From Deltaproteobacteria bacterium (GTDB lineage Bacteria > Desulfobacterota > DSM-4660 > Desulfatiglandales > HGW-15), in assembly GCA_016930835.1 (NCBI GenBank), contig JAFGGA010000001.1, positions 1-33,391 of the forward strand: a DNA stretch of 33,391 nt, in the 5' to 3' direction. Within the stretch, counting starts at the first letter, position 1. Every line of letters begins with the position of its first letter. The notes beneath the pieces were generated by a model that made no database searches, was not told the DNA's origin, and saw only the letters and a program-made list of their open reading frames with translations. Made by a program: the position numbers and the translations under genes. Positions 17,289 through 25,070 of this stretch are shown in pieces.

Positions 17289-18767
17289 ATGGATGGTATC
17301 GTAGGTGTTTTTGGAACAGATGATCATGAGCTTGTAAACAAGGCCTTTTTAGCCACAGGCGCTTGTCAGCACCGCGGAAAAGCCTGCACAGGACTGGCCA
17401 TCTCGAATGGGAAAGGTATCTATATTCATAAGGGCCTTGGAAGGATTGCCGAGGTGATTGATTATAACATCGTCCGAACCTTTCAGGATCTGGAGCCTGT
17501 AGCCGCAATCGGTAACATCGGATATACCAAGAGTGCCGTTGTTGAAAAGGTCAACACCGAACCCATTGAGGTATTTCCCTTCCGAAGATCCAAACACCGG
17601 TTGGCCCTGACCATGGATGGATATTTAATCAGGGAAGATGATCTTATCATTGAGTTGGAAACGGATTACAGCTTTCAGACGCGGAACAAAACAGAAATTA
17701 TTGGCGCTTTGTTACATAAACATATTAATGAGTACGGCGTGTCGTTCGCGGCAGGTGAGAAGTTGTTGGAAAAGTTAAGGGGGCGTGCAACATTTGCTTT
17801 GGTTGCGCTGGTTTTCGACGGTAAACAAAGCTATTTGCTAACCTTAAATGATGCCAAGGCATTTGAGCCTTTTTGTTATGGGACCATAAATAGCACGTTT
17901 ATCGCAAGCTCTGAGTCCGTTTCCCATCGTCGACTGGGCGGAAACATAACCAGAGAGTATGAAGGCGCAGAAATGACCATATGCTCCGAAAACGGTGTTG
18001 AGACGAAAAGGCTCGTGGAAGAGCCGCTTATGCCGGACATATTTCAGGGTGTCTATTTTGGGAATGTGGCTTCAATATGCAGGGGAAAAGAGATCTTTCA
18101 GATTCGGAGGGAATTGGGCCTTAAATTGGTTGAGCATTATAAAGAATCTAAGGCCGATGTTGTTATTCCCAATCCGGAATCCGGATGGGGGGTGACGGTA
18201 GGTATAGCGGAGGGGTTGCATAAACCGTTGCTCCCTGCACTGATCAAACTTCCCCAAGCGGTGCGTACTTTTCAAGAAGGTGAGCGAACCATACGGAATA
18301 AAGAAGTGGGTCTCAAATTCGGGGGAATCGACTCCATTCTAAAGGATAAAGTCATAGCCATGGGTGATGACAGTATTGTTAGGGGAAGTGTGAGCGAAGG
18401 GGGATCGGTTTGGGTGGTCTACAATGCAGGCGCAAAATACATAGAATTCTGGATTTCTTATGGTCCCATGTTTTTCCCCTCCTTTAAAGAGTGGCACCGT
18501 GGTGTGGATTGTTTGCAGGAACTTGCCGTTCAGCGGGCTTTTGCGGGTAATTATCCTTACGATAAATCCGAGGATGAGATCAATAAGGCCGCTGCAAAAC
18601 TCATAGGTGTGGACGAGGTGAGATACAACTCCCGGGAAAGCATTCAGGCGGTTTCAGGGAAGGGTTCTTTTCAGGCCCTGGATGCAAGCTACCCCATTGG
18701 CGAAACTTTTTGGCCGGATTGGCTGAAAGTCGAGGTGGAGAAATATCATAAGTATAGAGGAAGGTAG
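17289..18767 (+). CDS. PurF-like protein with lost glutaminase site
   Basis: 492 residues from the ATG at 17289, chosen because GGAG lies nine bases upstream; a longer start at 17274 adds only five residues. The whole length follows amidophosphoribosyltransferase (PurF): N-terminal amidotransferase fold beginning MDGIVGVFG and C-terminal phosphoribosyltransferase fold with VVIPNPESGWG, RTFQEGERTIRNKEVGLKF and the PRPP loop GDDSIVRGS. The N-terminal Cys nucleophile (MCGI in PurF) is Asp2, HNG is MDG (near residue 110), and the SDTE site reads NKTE. All three glutaminase features are therefore gone, while the PRPP site looks kept. It may use ammonia or another amine, or be regulatory. A genuine purF is expected elsewhere. 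Confidence 0.85.
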   Translation: MDGIVGVFGTDDHELVNKAFLATGACQHRGKACTGLAISNGKGIYIHKGLGRIAEVIDYNIVRTFQDLEPVAAIGNIGYTKSAVVEKVNTEPIEVFPFRRSKHRLALTMDGYLIREDDLIIELETDYSFQTRNKTEIIGALLHKHINEYGVSFAAGEKLLEKLRGRATFALVALVFDGKQSYLLTLNDAKAFEPFCYGTINSTFIASSESVSHRRLGGNITREYEGAEMTICSENGVETKRLVEEPLMPDIFQGVYFGNVASICRGKEIFQIRRELGLKLVEHYKESKADVVIPNPESGWGVTVGIAEGLHKPLLPALIKLPQAVRTFQEGERTIRNKEVGLKFGGIDSILKDKVIAMGDDSIVRGSVSEGGSVWVVYNAGAKYIEFWISYGPMFFPSFKEWHRGVDCLQELAVQRAFAGNYPYDKSEDEINKAAAKLIGVDEVRYNSRESIQAVSGKGSFQALDASYPIGETFWPDWLKVEVEKYHKYRGR

Positions 18768-18771
18768 ATGA

Positions 18772-18879
18772 TCATTTCAAAACGATTCACACATCGACGA
18801 TGTCGGCGCCAGCTTCATACACTTAAATGGGGTTGAGGTCTATTTCTTGGATTTGGGGATACGCATCAACAATCTCAGG
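18772..18879 (-). pseudogene. Remnant of an ADP-forming acyl-CoA synthetase (C-terminal end)
   Basis: Read on the minus strand the gap gives PEIVDAYPQIQEIDLNPI, a TAA, then VYEAGADIVDV, a TGA, then IVLK and a final TGA at 18772-18774. The PxIxEIDLNPxxVYExGAxxVDxRI ending is the classic C-terminus of the ATP-grasp part of acetate-CoA ligase (ADP-forming)/NDP-forming acyl-CoA synthetases. One stop replaces the residue after NPI and the other replaces the expected Arg (CGA to TGA is one change). The rest of the gene is missing or unrecognisable upstream (18880-19039), so this is a dead fragment. Confidence 0.75.
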
Positions 18880-19039
18880 GCATAGCAACCATAACCTTCT
18901 ACGGACCTTCACGTGATATTCTTTAGGCTTAAGAGATTTAAGTATAATCCTTCTGATTTCAGTTGTCAAAAACATGCATTTTTGTCATGATCCTTAAGGT
19001 GTTTAACAACCATCCGGTTTAGATCCCGCGGAGACCTGA

Positions 19040-20335
19040 ATGGAACATATTATCTACATTGTCATATCATTGGCAGTAGCCTCGTTGGTTTATCTAGGCT
19101 TTGTCCTTATCTTGCGGAAAGAAAACATCAAGCGCTATTTTACGATCCATTGGTTTCTTCATCCGAATGCCATTTGTTTCTGGCGTTTATTAATCGGTTT
19201 ATCCGGTATGTTGCTTTATTTTATTGTTGGACAAAAGTTCTGGGGGATATTTCTCTTCACCCATTCAGCCATGCTGGATGGGGTGGATGGTTTGGTCGCC
19301 AGAAGTTGCAACCTGATTACTATTTTCGGCGAAGAGATTGATCCTTTATGTGATAAATTAACCTATCTCCCCCCCATGGTGATATTTGCCCACCAAGGTC
19401 TGTTGGATATTGACCTCATATGGACCCTGGTGATCATCGAAATCCTGGGGCAGTTCGCAGTTCGATATATTATCAAGCGATTCACAAGTTTTTCCGTCGG
19501 GGCCAACAATTTTGGAAAAATCAAGGCCGTTCTTTGTTTTGCCCTGATCGTGTATTGCGCATTGTTGGACGGTGCGCTTGAGATACCTGATTTCACGCGA
19601 CAGATTCTTTATGTCGCCATCATACTGGCCGTTGCATCCAGCGTGTTTAAAACCATACCCAACCGATTTTATGCGGATATCTTATCGATTTTGAATTTAT
19701 CGTGTGGGATTATCGGGATTGTACTCGTGTTTCAGGGTCGATATGTCACCGCGGCGATTTCAATCCTTACTGGTCAGATCTTTGATCTATTCGATGGCCG
19801 AATGGCTGAAAAACACGGCGGTACGAGAATGGGACCCTGGTTAGACGATATCGCCGACCTCGTCAGCTTCGGCATGTGTCCCGGTTTGTTAATCCTGATG
19901 CAAGGACGAGTGACGCCCGTATCTTTTCTGTTCGGGATTATTTATTTTCTATCCGTGGGTTTCCGCCTCTATAGATATCTTATCTATGATAAATACGATG
20001 AGGCCCTTCCTTCCGGGTTATTTAATGGGTTGCCCAGTCCAGCGGGCGCAATCATGGCGATGGGCGCCGCCCTTTTTTGGGAAAACCTTTGGATCTCCCG
20101 GATCGTCATTCTATTCTGTTCTTTTTTGCTCATAAGTCACATCCGGTTCGTCCATTTCGGAAGGGTTGTTCTTCGAGAAATCCCCAGAACCTTCATTGTC
20201 CTTCTCGGTTTCATTATTGTATTTATTATCGCTTACATGATCAAGGTTAAAGATGCGGAGATCTTAGGCGCGCTTCTTCTTATGTCTTTTCTTGTTTATG
20301 CGTTCATTAGCAGTAGATTGATAATGAGGCCATGA
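19040..20335 (+). CDS. Tandem-domain CDP-alcohol phosphatidyltransferase
   Basis: 431 residues, polytopic membrane protein. Two separate CDP-alcohol phosphotransferase motifs are present. The first, Asp80-x2-Asp83-Gly-x2-Ala-Arg-x8-Gly-x3-Asp101-x3-Asp105, fits the family signature exactly. The second, Asp249-x2-Asp252-Gly-x2-Ala-Glu-x7-Gly-x3-Asp269-x3-Asp273, is followed by LVSFGMCPG as in phosphatidylserine synthases, but the signature Arg is Glu257. Family enzymes transfer a phosphatidyl or similar group from a CDP-alcohol to a small alcohol such as glycerol phosphate, serine or inositol phosphate. Typical members have one such domain in about 180-250 residues, so this is a fusion or duplication. 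The start follows CGGAGACCTGA. Substrates are not predictable. Confidence 0.82.
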   Translation: MEHIIYIVISLAVASLVYLGFVLILRKENIKRYFTIHWFLHPNAICFWRLLIGLSGMLLYFIVGQKFWGIFLFTHSAMLDGVDGLVARSCNLITIFGEEIDPLCDKLTYLPPMVIFAHQGLLDIDLIWTLVIIEILGQFAVRYIIKRFTSFSVGANNFGKIKAVLCFALIVYCALLDGALEIPDFTRQILYVAIILAVASSVFKTIPNRFYADILSILNLSCGIIGIVLVFQGRYVTAAISILTGQIFDLFDGRMAEKHGGTRMGPWLDDIADLVSFGMCPGLLILMQGRVTPVSFLFGIIYFLSVGFRLYRYLIYDKYDEALPSGLFNGLPSPAGAIMAMGAALFWENLWISRIVILFCSFLLISHIRFVHFGRVVLREIPRTFIVLLGFIIVFIIAYMIKVKDAEILGALLLMSFLVYAFISSRLIMRP

Positions 20336-20452
20336 TTCTTCATACATGAAAATGGGCAATCTTTCCATAGCATGGAAGGTTGACATGATAACGGCTCCGC
20401 ATAGTAAACATCCTTGTTGGTTGGTGTGCGGTACCAGGAACGGTTTGTTTTC

Positions 20453-20479
20453 AAGCTCGTTGATTCGAGCTTTCGAATC
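20453..20479. other. Two mutually exclusive perfect hairpins in the gap before the cNMP/PilZ gene
   Basis: AAGCTCG (20453-20459) pairs with CGAGCTT (20466-20472), and GATTCGA (20462-20468) pairs with TCGAATC (20473-20479). Each stem has seven perfect pairs, and the two share the same bases, so only one can form at a time. The surrounding gap 20336-20618 has no other recognisable gene or terminator. A switch role is conjecture. Confidence 0.35.
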
Positions 20480-20618
20480 ACTTGCAACGGAACCGACGAG
20501 GTTATGAACACAAAGAGGAAGAGATAATTACTCTTGACTTTTGGACATATTTAAAGGTATTTCCAAACCTTAGAGTCAATTTTGCGGCACGAAAAAATTT
20601 TAAAGGACCGCTTCACTC

Positions 20619-21389
20619 ATGAATACCACGAAAGATGATCATTCAAGCCTCCCACAATTAAGATATAAAAAAGGCGACCTGATCATTAAAGAGGGAGACT
20701 ATGGGCTGTCTATCTATAAGGTGATTCAAGGGAAGGTCCAAATCTTTACAGAATCGGACAGCGTGGAGATCCCTCTGGCCACCTTGACCGCTGGTGAGGT
20801 TATCGGTGAAATGATCTTGTTGGATAGGGATATCTCCCAGCGTGCCGCTTCCGTCCGTGCACTTGAGGATTCGATTCTGGAAGTATGGCATCCCAGCATG
20901 CTCTCAAATGAATACAAAGAGATGCCTTCCATGCTGAAATACATTGCCGATCAGGCCTTGAATAGACTAGTAAGGATGAATAAGGTCATTGCAAAATTGA
21001 CTCGGAAACAGCAGCAAAATGCCATGTTAAAAAGGAAAGATCCATGGTCACCACAGAGACGCTTTTATAGAAAACAAGTCGATCTTCCTTTTGTCGCAGA
21101 AGGTATTGATTCGAATCAAAAGGACCGATTTACCGGCTCGATCAAAGATATCAGCTTAAGTGGCGCGGGATTGGAAATCGGGTCCAAAAAACTTGCATTC
21201 CCCCTTCAACTAGATGAAATAATCGTCATCAACACCACACTTCCAAATAAAAAAGAGATCAGTGTTACAGCACAAATCATATCCATCAATCAAGGGAAAT
21301 CACCCGGGACACTACTTTTGGGTGTATCCTTTACGGAGTTATCACCCCGGGCAAGCAAGGACCTCGGTTTTTTCCTTTTACCAGCTTAA
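20619..21389 (+). CDS. cNMP-binding domain / PilZ domain fusion protein
   Basis: 256 residues. Residues 12-95 form a cyclic-nucleotide-binding (CRP-like) beta-roll with IIKEGDYGLSIYKVIQGKV and GEVIGEMILLD. Residues 100-140 are a helical, basic linker. Residues 145-250 are a PilZ domain with the c-di-GMP-binding RRFYR (Arg147 and Arg151) and DISLSG (Asp177, Ser179, Gly182), ending LGVSFTELSPRASKDLGFFL. No DNA-binding helix-turn-helix is present. The protein therefore could couple one ligand on the beta-roll to c-di-GMP on PilZ. Whether the roll binds cAMP is uncertain, since the usual Arg-Ser/Thr phosphate cassette is not clear. It heads a plus-strand row of signalling genes. Confidence 0.82.
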   Translation: MNTTKDDHSSLPQLRYKKGDLIIKEGDYGLSIYKVIQGKVQIFTESDSVEIPLATLTAGEVIGEMILLDRDISQRAASVRALEDSILEVWHPSMLSNEYKEMPSMLKYIADQALNRLVRMNKVIAKLTRKQQQNAMLKRKDPWSPQRRFYRKQVDLPFVAEGIDSNQKDRFTGSIKDISLSGAGLEIGSKKLAFPLQLDEIIVINTTLPNKKEISVTAQIISINQGKSPGTLLLGVSFTELSPRASKDLGFFLLPA

Positions 21390-21503
21390 GTGCCATGAGT
21401 GGCTTTTTGATGCCTTCCCGGGGGCGACGAAGAAAATATCTCCCATGATTTCCCCGCAAAGGTATTGGTTTTGAAGTAAAAATCATATAGGGGAGAAGAG
21501 TCA

Positions 21504-21902
21504 ATGGACGTCAAACAATTTTTGTATTCATATATTGCCAAAGAGGAATATTACGAGGATCAAGAACATATCATTGATGAGGGTAGGCGAGGAGACTGGC
21601 TTTATGTCGTCCTGGAGGGTCAAGTAAAAGTAAAAAAAATGACTCCCAAAGGTGTACTAACCCTAGACACCCTGCAAAAGGGTGAGATATTCGGTGAAGT
21701 CAGTCTCTGGCTTGCCGGGAAGGGCGTGCGAACCGCATCAGTTGTTGCGGAAGGACCTGCCAAGGTAGGTATTTTGGATACGGATCAGTTACTCAAGGAT
21801 TATGAGTCTATATCTCCACGCCTTAAAAGTCTTATGAAGTCCCTTATTATGCGTTTTGCGGATACCACGAAAAAGGCGGCTATTTTATCCGTTGAGACCT
21901 GA
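21504..21902 (+). CDS. Stand-alone cNMP-binding (Crp/Fnr-like) domain protein
   Basis: 132 residues, essentially one cyclic-nucleotide-binding roll: IIDEGRRGDWLYVVLEGQV, then GEIFGEVSLWLAGKGVRTASVVAEG, followed by a C-helix with LLKDYESISPRLKSLMKSL. There is no helix-turn-helix or effector domain, so it would act by binding other proteins. The cassette has GE and a distant Arg (VRTASV) as in cAMP-binding relatives, but ligand binding is unproven. GGGGAGAAGAGTCA precedes the ATG. It lies 114 bases after the cNMP/PilZ gene; both have the same type of domain and may be paralogues. Confidence 0.8.
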   Translation: MDVKQFLYSYIAKEEYYEDQEHIIDEGRRGDWLYVVLEGQVKVKKMTPKGVLTLDTLQKGEIFGEVSLWLAGKGVRTASVVAEGPAKVGILDTDQLLKDYESISPRLKSLMKSLIMRFADTTKKAAILSVET

Positions 21903-22238
21903 TAACCCATTTTTTAAAGAGAAGCAGATCATCCCGGGACGATATTTTTTATTATCTCCATATCGCAATACTATAATCGGTGATACAGACGGGTTAGGAT
22001 GATCCCAATCTGTCGACCACATTGGTTTCAGATCTGCACACATCGCCCCCATCATACCCATTTCAATCTCAGCATCAAGACTGCAAGGTCTCCGGGTGCA
22101 TGGCCAACTAATCGAAAAAGGGCGCCGTGGCAAGAGAATTGCAGAATTAAAATGAAAAGAGGCTATCAGATATTAAAATGATTCTCTACTTATCCATTTT
22201 TTTAATAAAAATACGTATCATGCCGATAACATTAAGTA
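21903..22238. other. Gap without a recognisable gene
   Basis: Open frames on both strands here (the longest on the minus strand, 21885-22133) have Pro/Arg/Met-rich, unlikely compositions and no ribosome sites. The last 60 bases are AT-rich and probably hold the promoter of the HDOD gene, but I cannot point to clear -35/-10 boxes. Confidence 0.4.
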
Positions 22239-23144
22239 ATGCAAATCGATGATCAAAATACAAAAGAACGGTTCAGTAGGCTGCAGAGATATATCGACAG
22301 GATGCCAAGCCTATCAACGACTGTAACGAAGGTCCTTGAAATCTGCAATCATCCCAACACGTCGCCGAATGACCTCAATAAAGTCATTTCATTAGATCCG
22401 GTTTTAACAGGACAAGTATTAAAACTGATTAATTCCGCTTATTACTCTCTTCCCAATAAAGTCACATCATTAACACGAGCGATTATTATCCTCGGGCTGA
22501 ACACGGTCAAAAATCTGGCTCTCAGCACAGCAATACTGGGATCATTGGGAAAAAATACATCCAACTCATTGAATATGGATCATTTTTGGAGCCATTCCAT
22601 TTGTGTGGGGGTAATGGCAAAGGCATTGGCTGATCTTAAACGTATACCGGCCCCTATACAGGAAGAATTTTTTATTGCCGGGCTCTTGCATGATCTTGGC
22701 AAAATTCCTTTAAGTGATTGTTTTTCGGAAGATTATGCCAAGGTACTGGACCTAACGAATCGAAATGGATGTGATTTAAAGGAGGCTGAGACATCGATTT
22801 TCGGGTTTGATCATTGTGAAACCGGCAGGATGATCGCAGAAAAATGGAAATTGACTGATTCAATCCTAAAAACACTTGCCTATCATCACCAACCGGAAAG
22901 TGTTGATTCTATGTTTCGGAACATGATTTTATTCGTCTCTATTGGTAATCTCTACGCAAATTACCATAAAATCGGGTATGCAGGTGGAAAGGAACCCAAT
23001 TTGTTGGACATTCATTTTATTATGGGGCTGTCCGATTTCAAGTGGGAGGACGTTCTAACGCTTGAAGAAAAGGTTCGGCTAGAAATCGATAAGGCGCAGA
23101 TCTTTTTAAAAGTCGGGAAGGAGGAACAGGTGGATGCGGGTTAA
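22239..23144 (+). CDS. HDOD domain protein
   Basis: 301 residues. The HDOD (metal-dependent hydrolase-related) domain spans about residues 20-215: MPSLSTTVTKVLEICNHP, NDLNKVISLDPVLTGQVLKLINSAYYS, and AGLLHDLGK with His151-Asp152. Later His residues 192, 216 and 217 could complete an HD-type site, so unlike many HDOD proteins this one keeps several potential metal ligands. Members work in chemotaxis, motility and c-di-GMP related signalling, usually as adaptors. The C-terminal 85 residues are helical. No strong ribosome site precedes the ATG. Its last 11 bases overlap the following MBL-fold gene, so the two are almost certainly made together. Confidence 0.85.
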   Translation: MQIDDQNTKERFSRLQRYIDRMPSLSTTVTKVLEICNHPNTSPNDLNKVISLDPVLTGQVLKLINSAYYSLPNKVTSLTRAIIILGLNTVKNLALSTAILGSLGKNTSNSLNMDHFWSHSICVGVMAKALADLKRIPAPIQEEFFIAGLLHDLGKIPLSDCFSEDYAKVLDLTNRNGCDLKEAETSIFGFDHCETGRMIAEKWKLTDSILKTLAYHHQPESVDSMFRNMILFVSIGNLYANYHKIGYAGGKEPNLLDIHFIMGLSDFKWEDVLTLEEKVRLEIDKAQIFLKVGKEEQVDAG

Positions 23145-24051
23145 ATTTTGGGGTGTTCGAGGGTCTATTCCATGTCCGGGGCCAAACACAGTTCAATATG
23201 GCGGGAATACACCATGTATTGAACTTCGATTTCATAACCCAGAACGTTTAATCATTGTGGATGCAGGTTCCGGTATTCGTGAATTGGGCAACGCCATGAT
23301 GATTCATGATTTTCCGAAAGGACCCATACAAACGGAGATTTTTTTAACCCATACGCACTGGGATCATATCATGGGATTCCCGTTTTTCACACCGATATAT
23401 ATTCCCGGAACCCATCTGAAGGTCTATGGTCCTGTTTCATATGAACAAGATTCGCTGGAAAAGGTCGTGGGAGGTCAGCTCAGTTATCGCTATTTTCCCG
23501 TTCGGCATATTGAACTGGCCGCAAGGATAGAATATTTTGACCTCAAAGAAGGGGATCTCGAACTTGGAGATGGCATTAGCTTAACCACAAAATATCTTAA
23601 CCATCCTGTTCTCTGTCTCGGTTATCGGTTTGAATTTGAAAACAAAAGTATTTGTACGGTTTATGATACTGAACCATTCCGAAATCTTTTCTGCATGGAT
23701 ACCGGGTCTCCATCCTACAATGAGGAAATGTCCCTGGAAGGTGAGCAGGTCGCAAAAGAGCAGAATGAAGCAATTGAGCAGTTTATGTTTGGGGCTGATC
23801 TGGTTATTTATGACAGTCAATACACACAAGGCGAATACGAATTGGGTAAAATTGGTTGGGGTCATTCTCCGATCGAGCATGTTTGCATGGTCGCAGATCG
23901 AGCAAAGGTGAAACGGATGGCCCTTTTTCATCATGAACCAATGAGGACCGATGAGCAAATGAAAGAATTGGAGCGAATCCATTGTCGAGAAGGCAATCAT
24001 GATCATGCCGAAATCTTTTTTGCCCGCGAAAGGATGGAGATAGATCTATAA
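23134..24051 (+). CDS. MBL-fold phosphodiesterase-like hydrolase
   Basis: 305 residues. It starts MRVKFWGVRGSIPCPGP, a typical opening of MBL-fold enzymes related to cyclic phosphodiesterases and PhnP/RNase Z. All metal ligands are visible: THTHWDH (His73, His75, Asp77, His78), His157, Asp178 and His267 near LFHHEP, plus YDSQYT and GWGHS as in this subfamily. Such proteins often sit beside sensor or HD-type genes in Desulfobacterota and are suspected of cleaving cyclic nucleotides or similar phosphodiesters. GGAAGGAGG lies just upstream, inside the HDOD gene. The overlap with HDOD suggests a shared pathway. Substrate specificity is unknown. Confidence 0.85.
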   Translation: MRVKFWGVRGSIPCPGPNTVQYGGNTPCIELRFHNPERLIIVDAGSGIRELGNAMMIHDFPKGPIQTEIFLTHTHWDHIMGFPFFTPIYIPGTHLKVYGPVSYEQDSLEKVVGGQLSYRYFPVRHIELAARIEYFDLKEGDLELGDGISLTTKYLNHPVLCLGYRFEFENKSICTVYDTEPFRNLFCMDTGSPSYNEEMSLEGEQVAKEQNEAIEQFMFGADLVIYDSQYTQGEYELGKIGWGHSPIEHVCMVADRAKVKRMALFHHEPMRTDEQMKELERIHCREGNHDHAEIFFARERMEIDL

Positions 24052-24172
24052 GGTTATGTCTCGTTCTAAGTTGGTTTTGTTTTCATGATTTCATTTGAAA
24101 TTTAATTGATTTTCTCATTCCTCCAGTATAAACATTTAGGACCATCGGGCCCATCGCTTCAAGGAGGCGTCT

Positions 24173-24466
24173 ATGTTAAAAAAAGATTCCGAGCGAAGAA
24201 AAAATTTCCGGTTTCGACCTGATCCTCTTGATTATGCCCTGATCGATAAAGAGGCTCAAAAAGATAGCTTTGACCCCAAACATATCGGGCTGATCATAAA
24301 TGAATCCTATGGGGGTTGTGATCTTGCCGTTCTTTTGGAATGCGGCATTGAGAAGGGGGATCAATTAAAGATCAAGCTCGGAGAAAGCGGCGTTATGAAG
24401 GCGGAGGTCTCCTGGAAAAAAACCCTTGATTATAAGGTCAGCAGGATCGGACTGCAGTATGTATAA
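24173..24466 (+). CDS. Small PilZ-domain protein
   Basis: 97 residues, one PilZ-like domain: ERRKNFRFRPDP at 7-18 supplies the arginine-rich N-terminal motif, INESYGG (Asn43, Ser45, Gly48) the second motif, and GDQLKIKLG then KAEVSWKK the strands, ending RIGLQYV. PilZ proteins bind c-di-GMP and pass it to partners. Asn in place of Asp in DxSxxG is common. AAGGAGG eight bases before the ATG sets the start. It follows the MBL gene by 121 bases and closes the signalling cluster. Confidence 0.78.
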   Translation: MLKKDSERRKNFRFRPDPLDYALIDKEAQKDSFDPKHIGLIINESYGGCDLAVLLECGIEKGDQLKIKLGESGVMKAEVSWKKTLDYKVSRIGLQYV

Positions 24467-24785
24467 CAAGCTTCCCACGAGTTGTGGAATAATCTCCCCT
24501 GAAAACCCTATTCAATGATGATCAACACCTTCACAGGCATTGACTTTCAATGGTGTCCAGTCGGCATTTTATATCACATGTATCATTTATCCGGATATGA
24601 TTGATTGTCTTTTGAAAATTCAGATGCTTTCTTACACCTCAAAAAAGGTAATCAATGCTTGGAATTTCAACCTGTTGGTGGAAAAATCGATCGCTTAGTG
24701 GAGAGAGAATAATCGGTGAGAGACTCGATCTCGAACCAGTGGGGTCGAGTTCGAATATAGGATAACCTGTCCCCTATTTCAACTG
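24467..24785. other. Gap without a recognisable gene
   Basis: No gene is recognised. Short interrupted frames occur on the plus strand, for example a stretch 24515-24600, but none continues or looks like a known family. Around 24725-24760 there are nested inverted repeats (ACTCGA...TCGAGT and TCGAAC...GTTCGA). Confidence 0.35.
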
Positions 24786-25019
24786 ATGAAGCCTTTTTTA
24801 AACAAGGTCCTCAAGGTCCTGAGTATCCATGATTATTTCCCCAAACCAAAAGAATTACATGATCTCAAGGCCAGCGGAGATATTTTATTATTGGCGTATG
24901 AGGAGTTGATGAAGTTTGTTCAAGCAGATACACGTAAGATTCTAGAGGTCGAATCCGAGTTCTCATAGGATGAACTCAGGGAAGGTATTCGGTTTGCCAA
25001 ACAAGAGTTAAAATGGTGA
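24786..25019 (+). CDS. Small hypothetical protein interrupted by an in-frame amber codon
   Basis: An ATG at 24786 opens a frame of 60 codons ending at TAG 24966-24968 (residues ..KILEVESEFS). Reading on in the same frame gives DELREGIRFAKQELKW and a TGA at 25017-25019. The residues on both sides of the TAG make one continuous charged, helical protein of about 77 residues, which suggests either a nonsense change (CAG to TAG is one step) or read-through. I do not recognise the family; HDYFPKPKELHDLKASGDI is the most distinctive part. No good ribosome site is seen before the ATG, so the gene may be dead or start elsewhere. Confidence 0.4.
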
Positions 25020-25070
25020 TAAACCCACATGGGGGATCTATGAAGATGGATGAAAGATCAAGGAGCAAGA

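Noticed and set aside
21885-22133. 82-codon minus-strand open frame in the gap before the HDOD gene
   Set aside because: Composition rich in Pro, Met, Trp and Cys, no ribosome site, no recognisable motif and overlap with the upstream gene end.
24730-24765. tRNA-like GTTCGAA segment with nearby inverted repeats
   Set aside because: No acceptor stem, anticodon arm or CCA end can be folded around it; only short inverted repeats remain.
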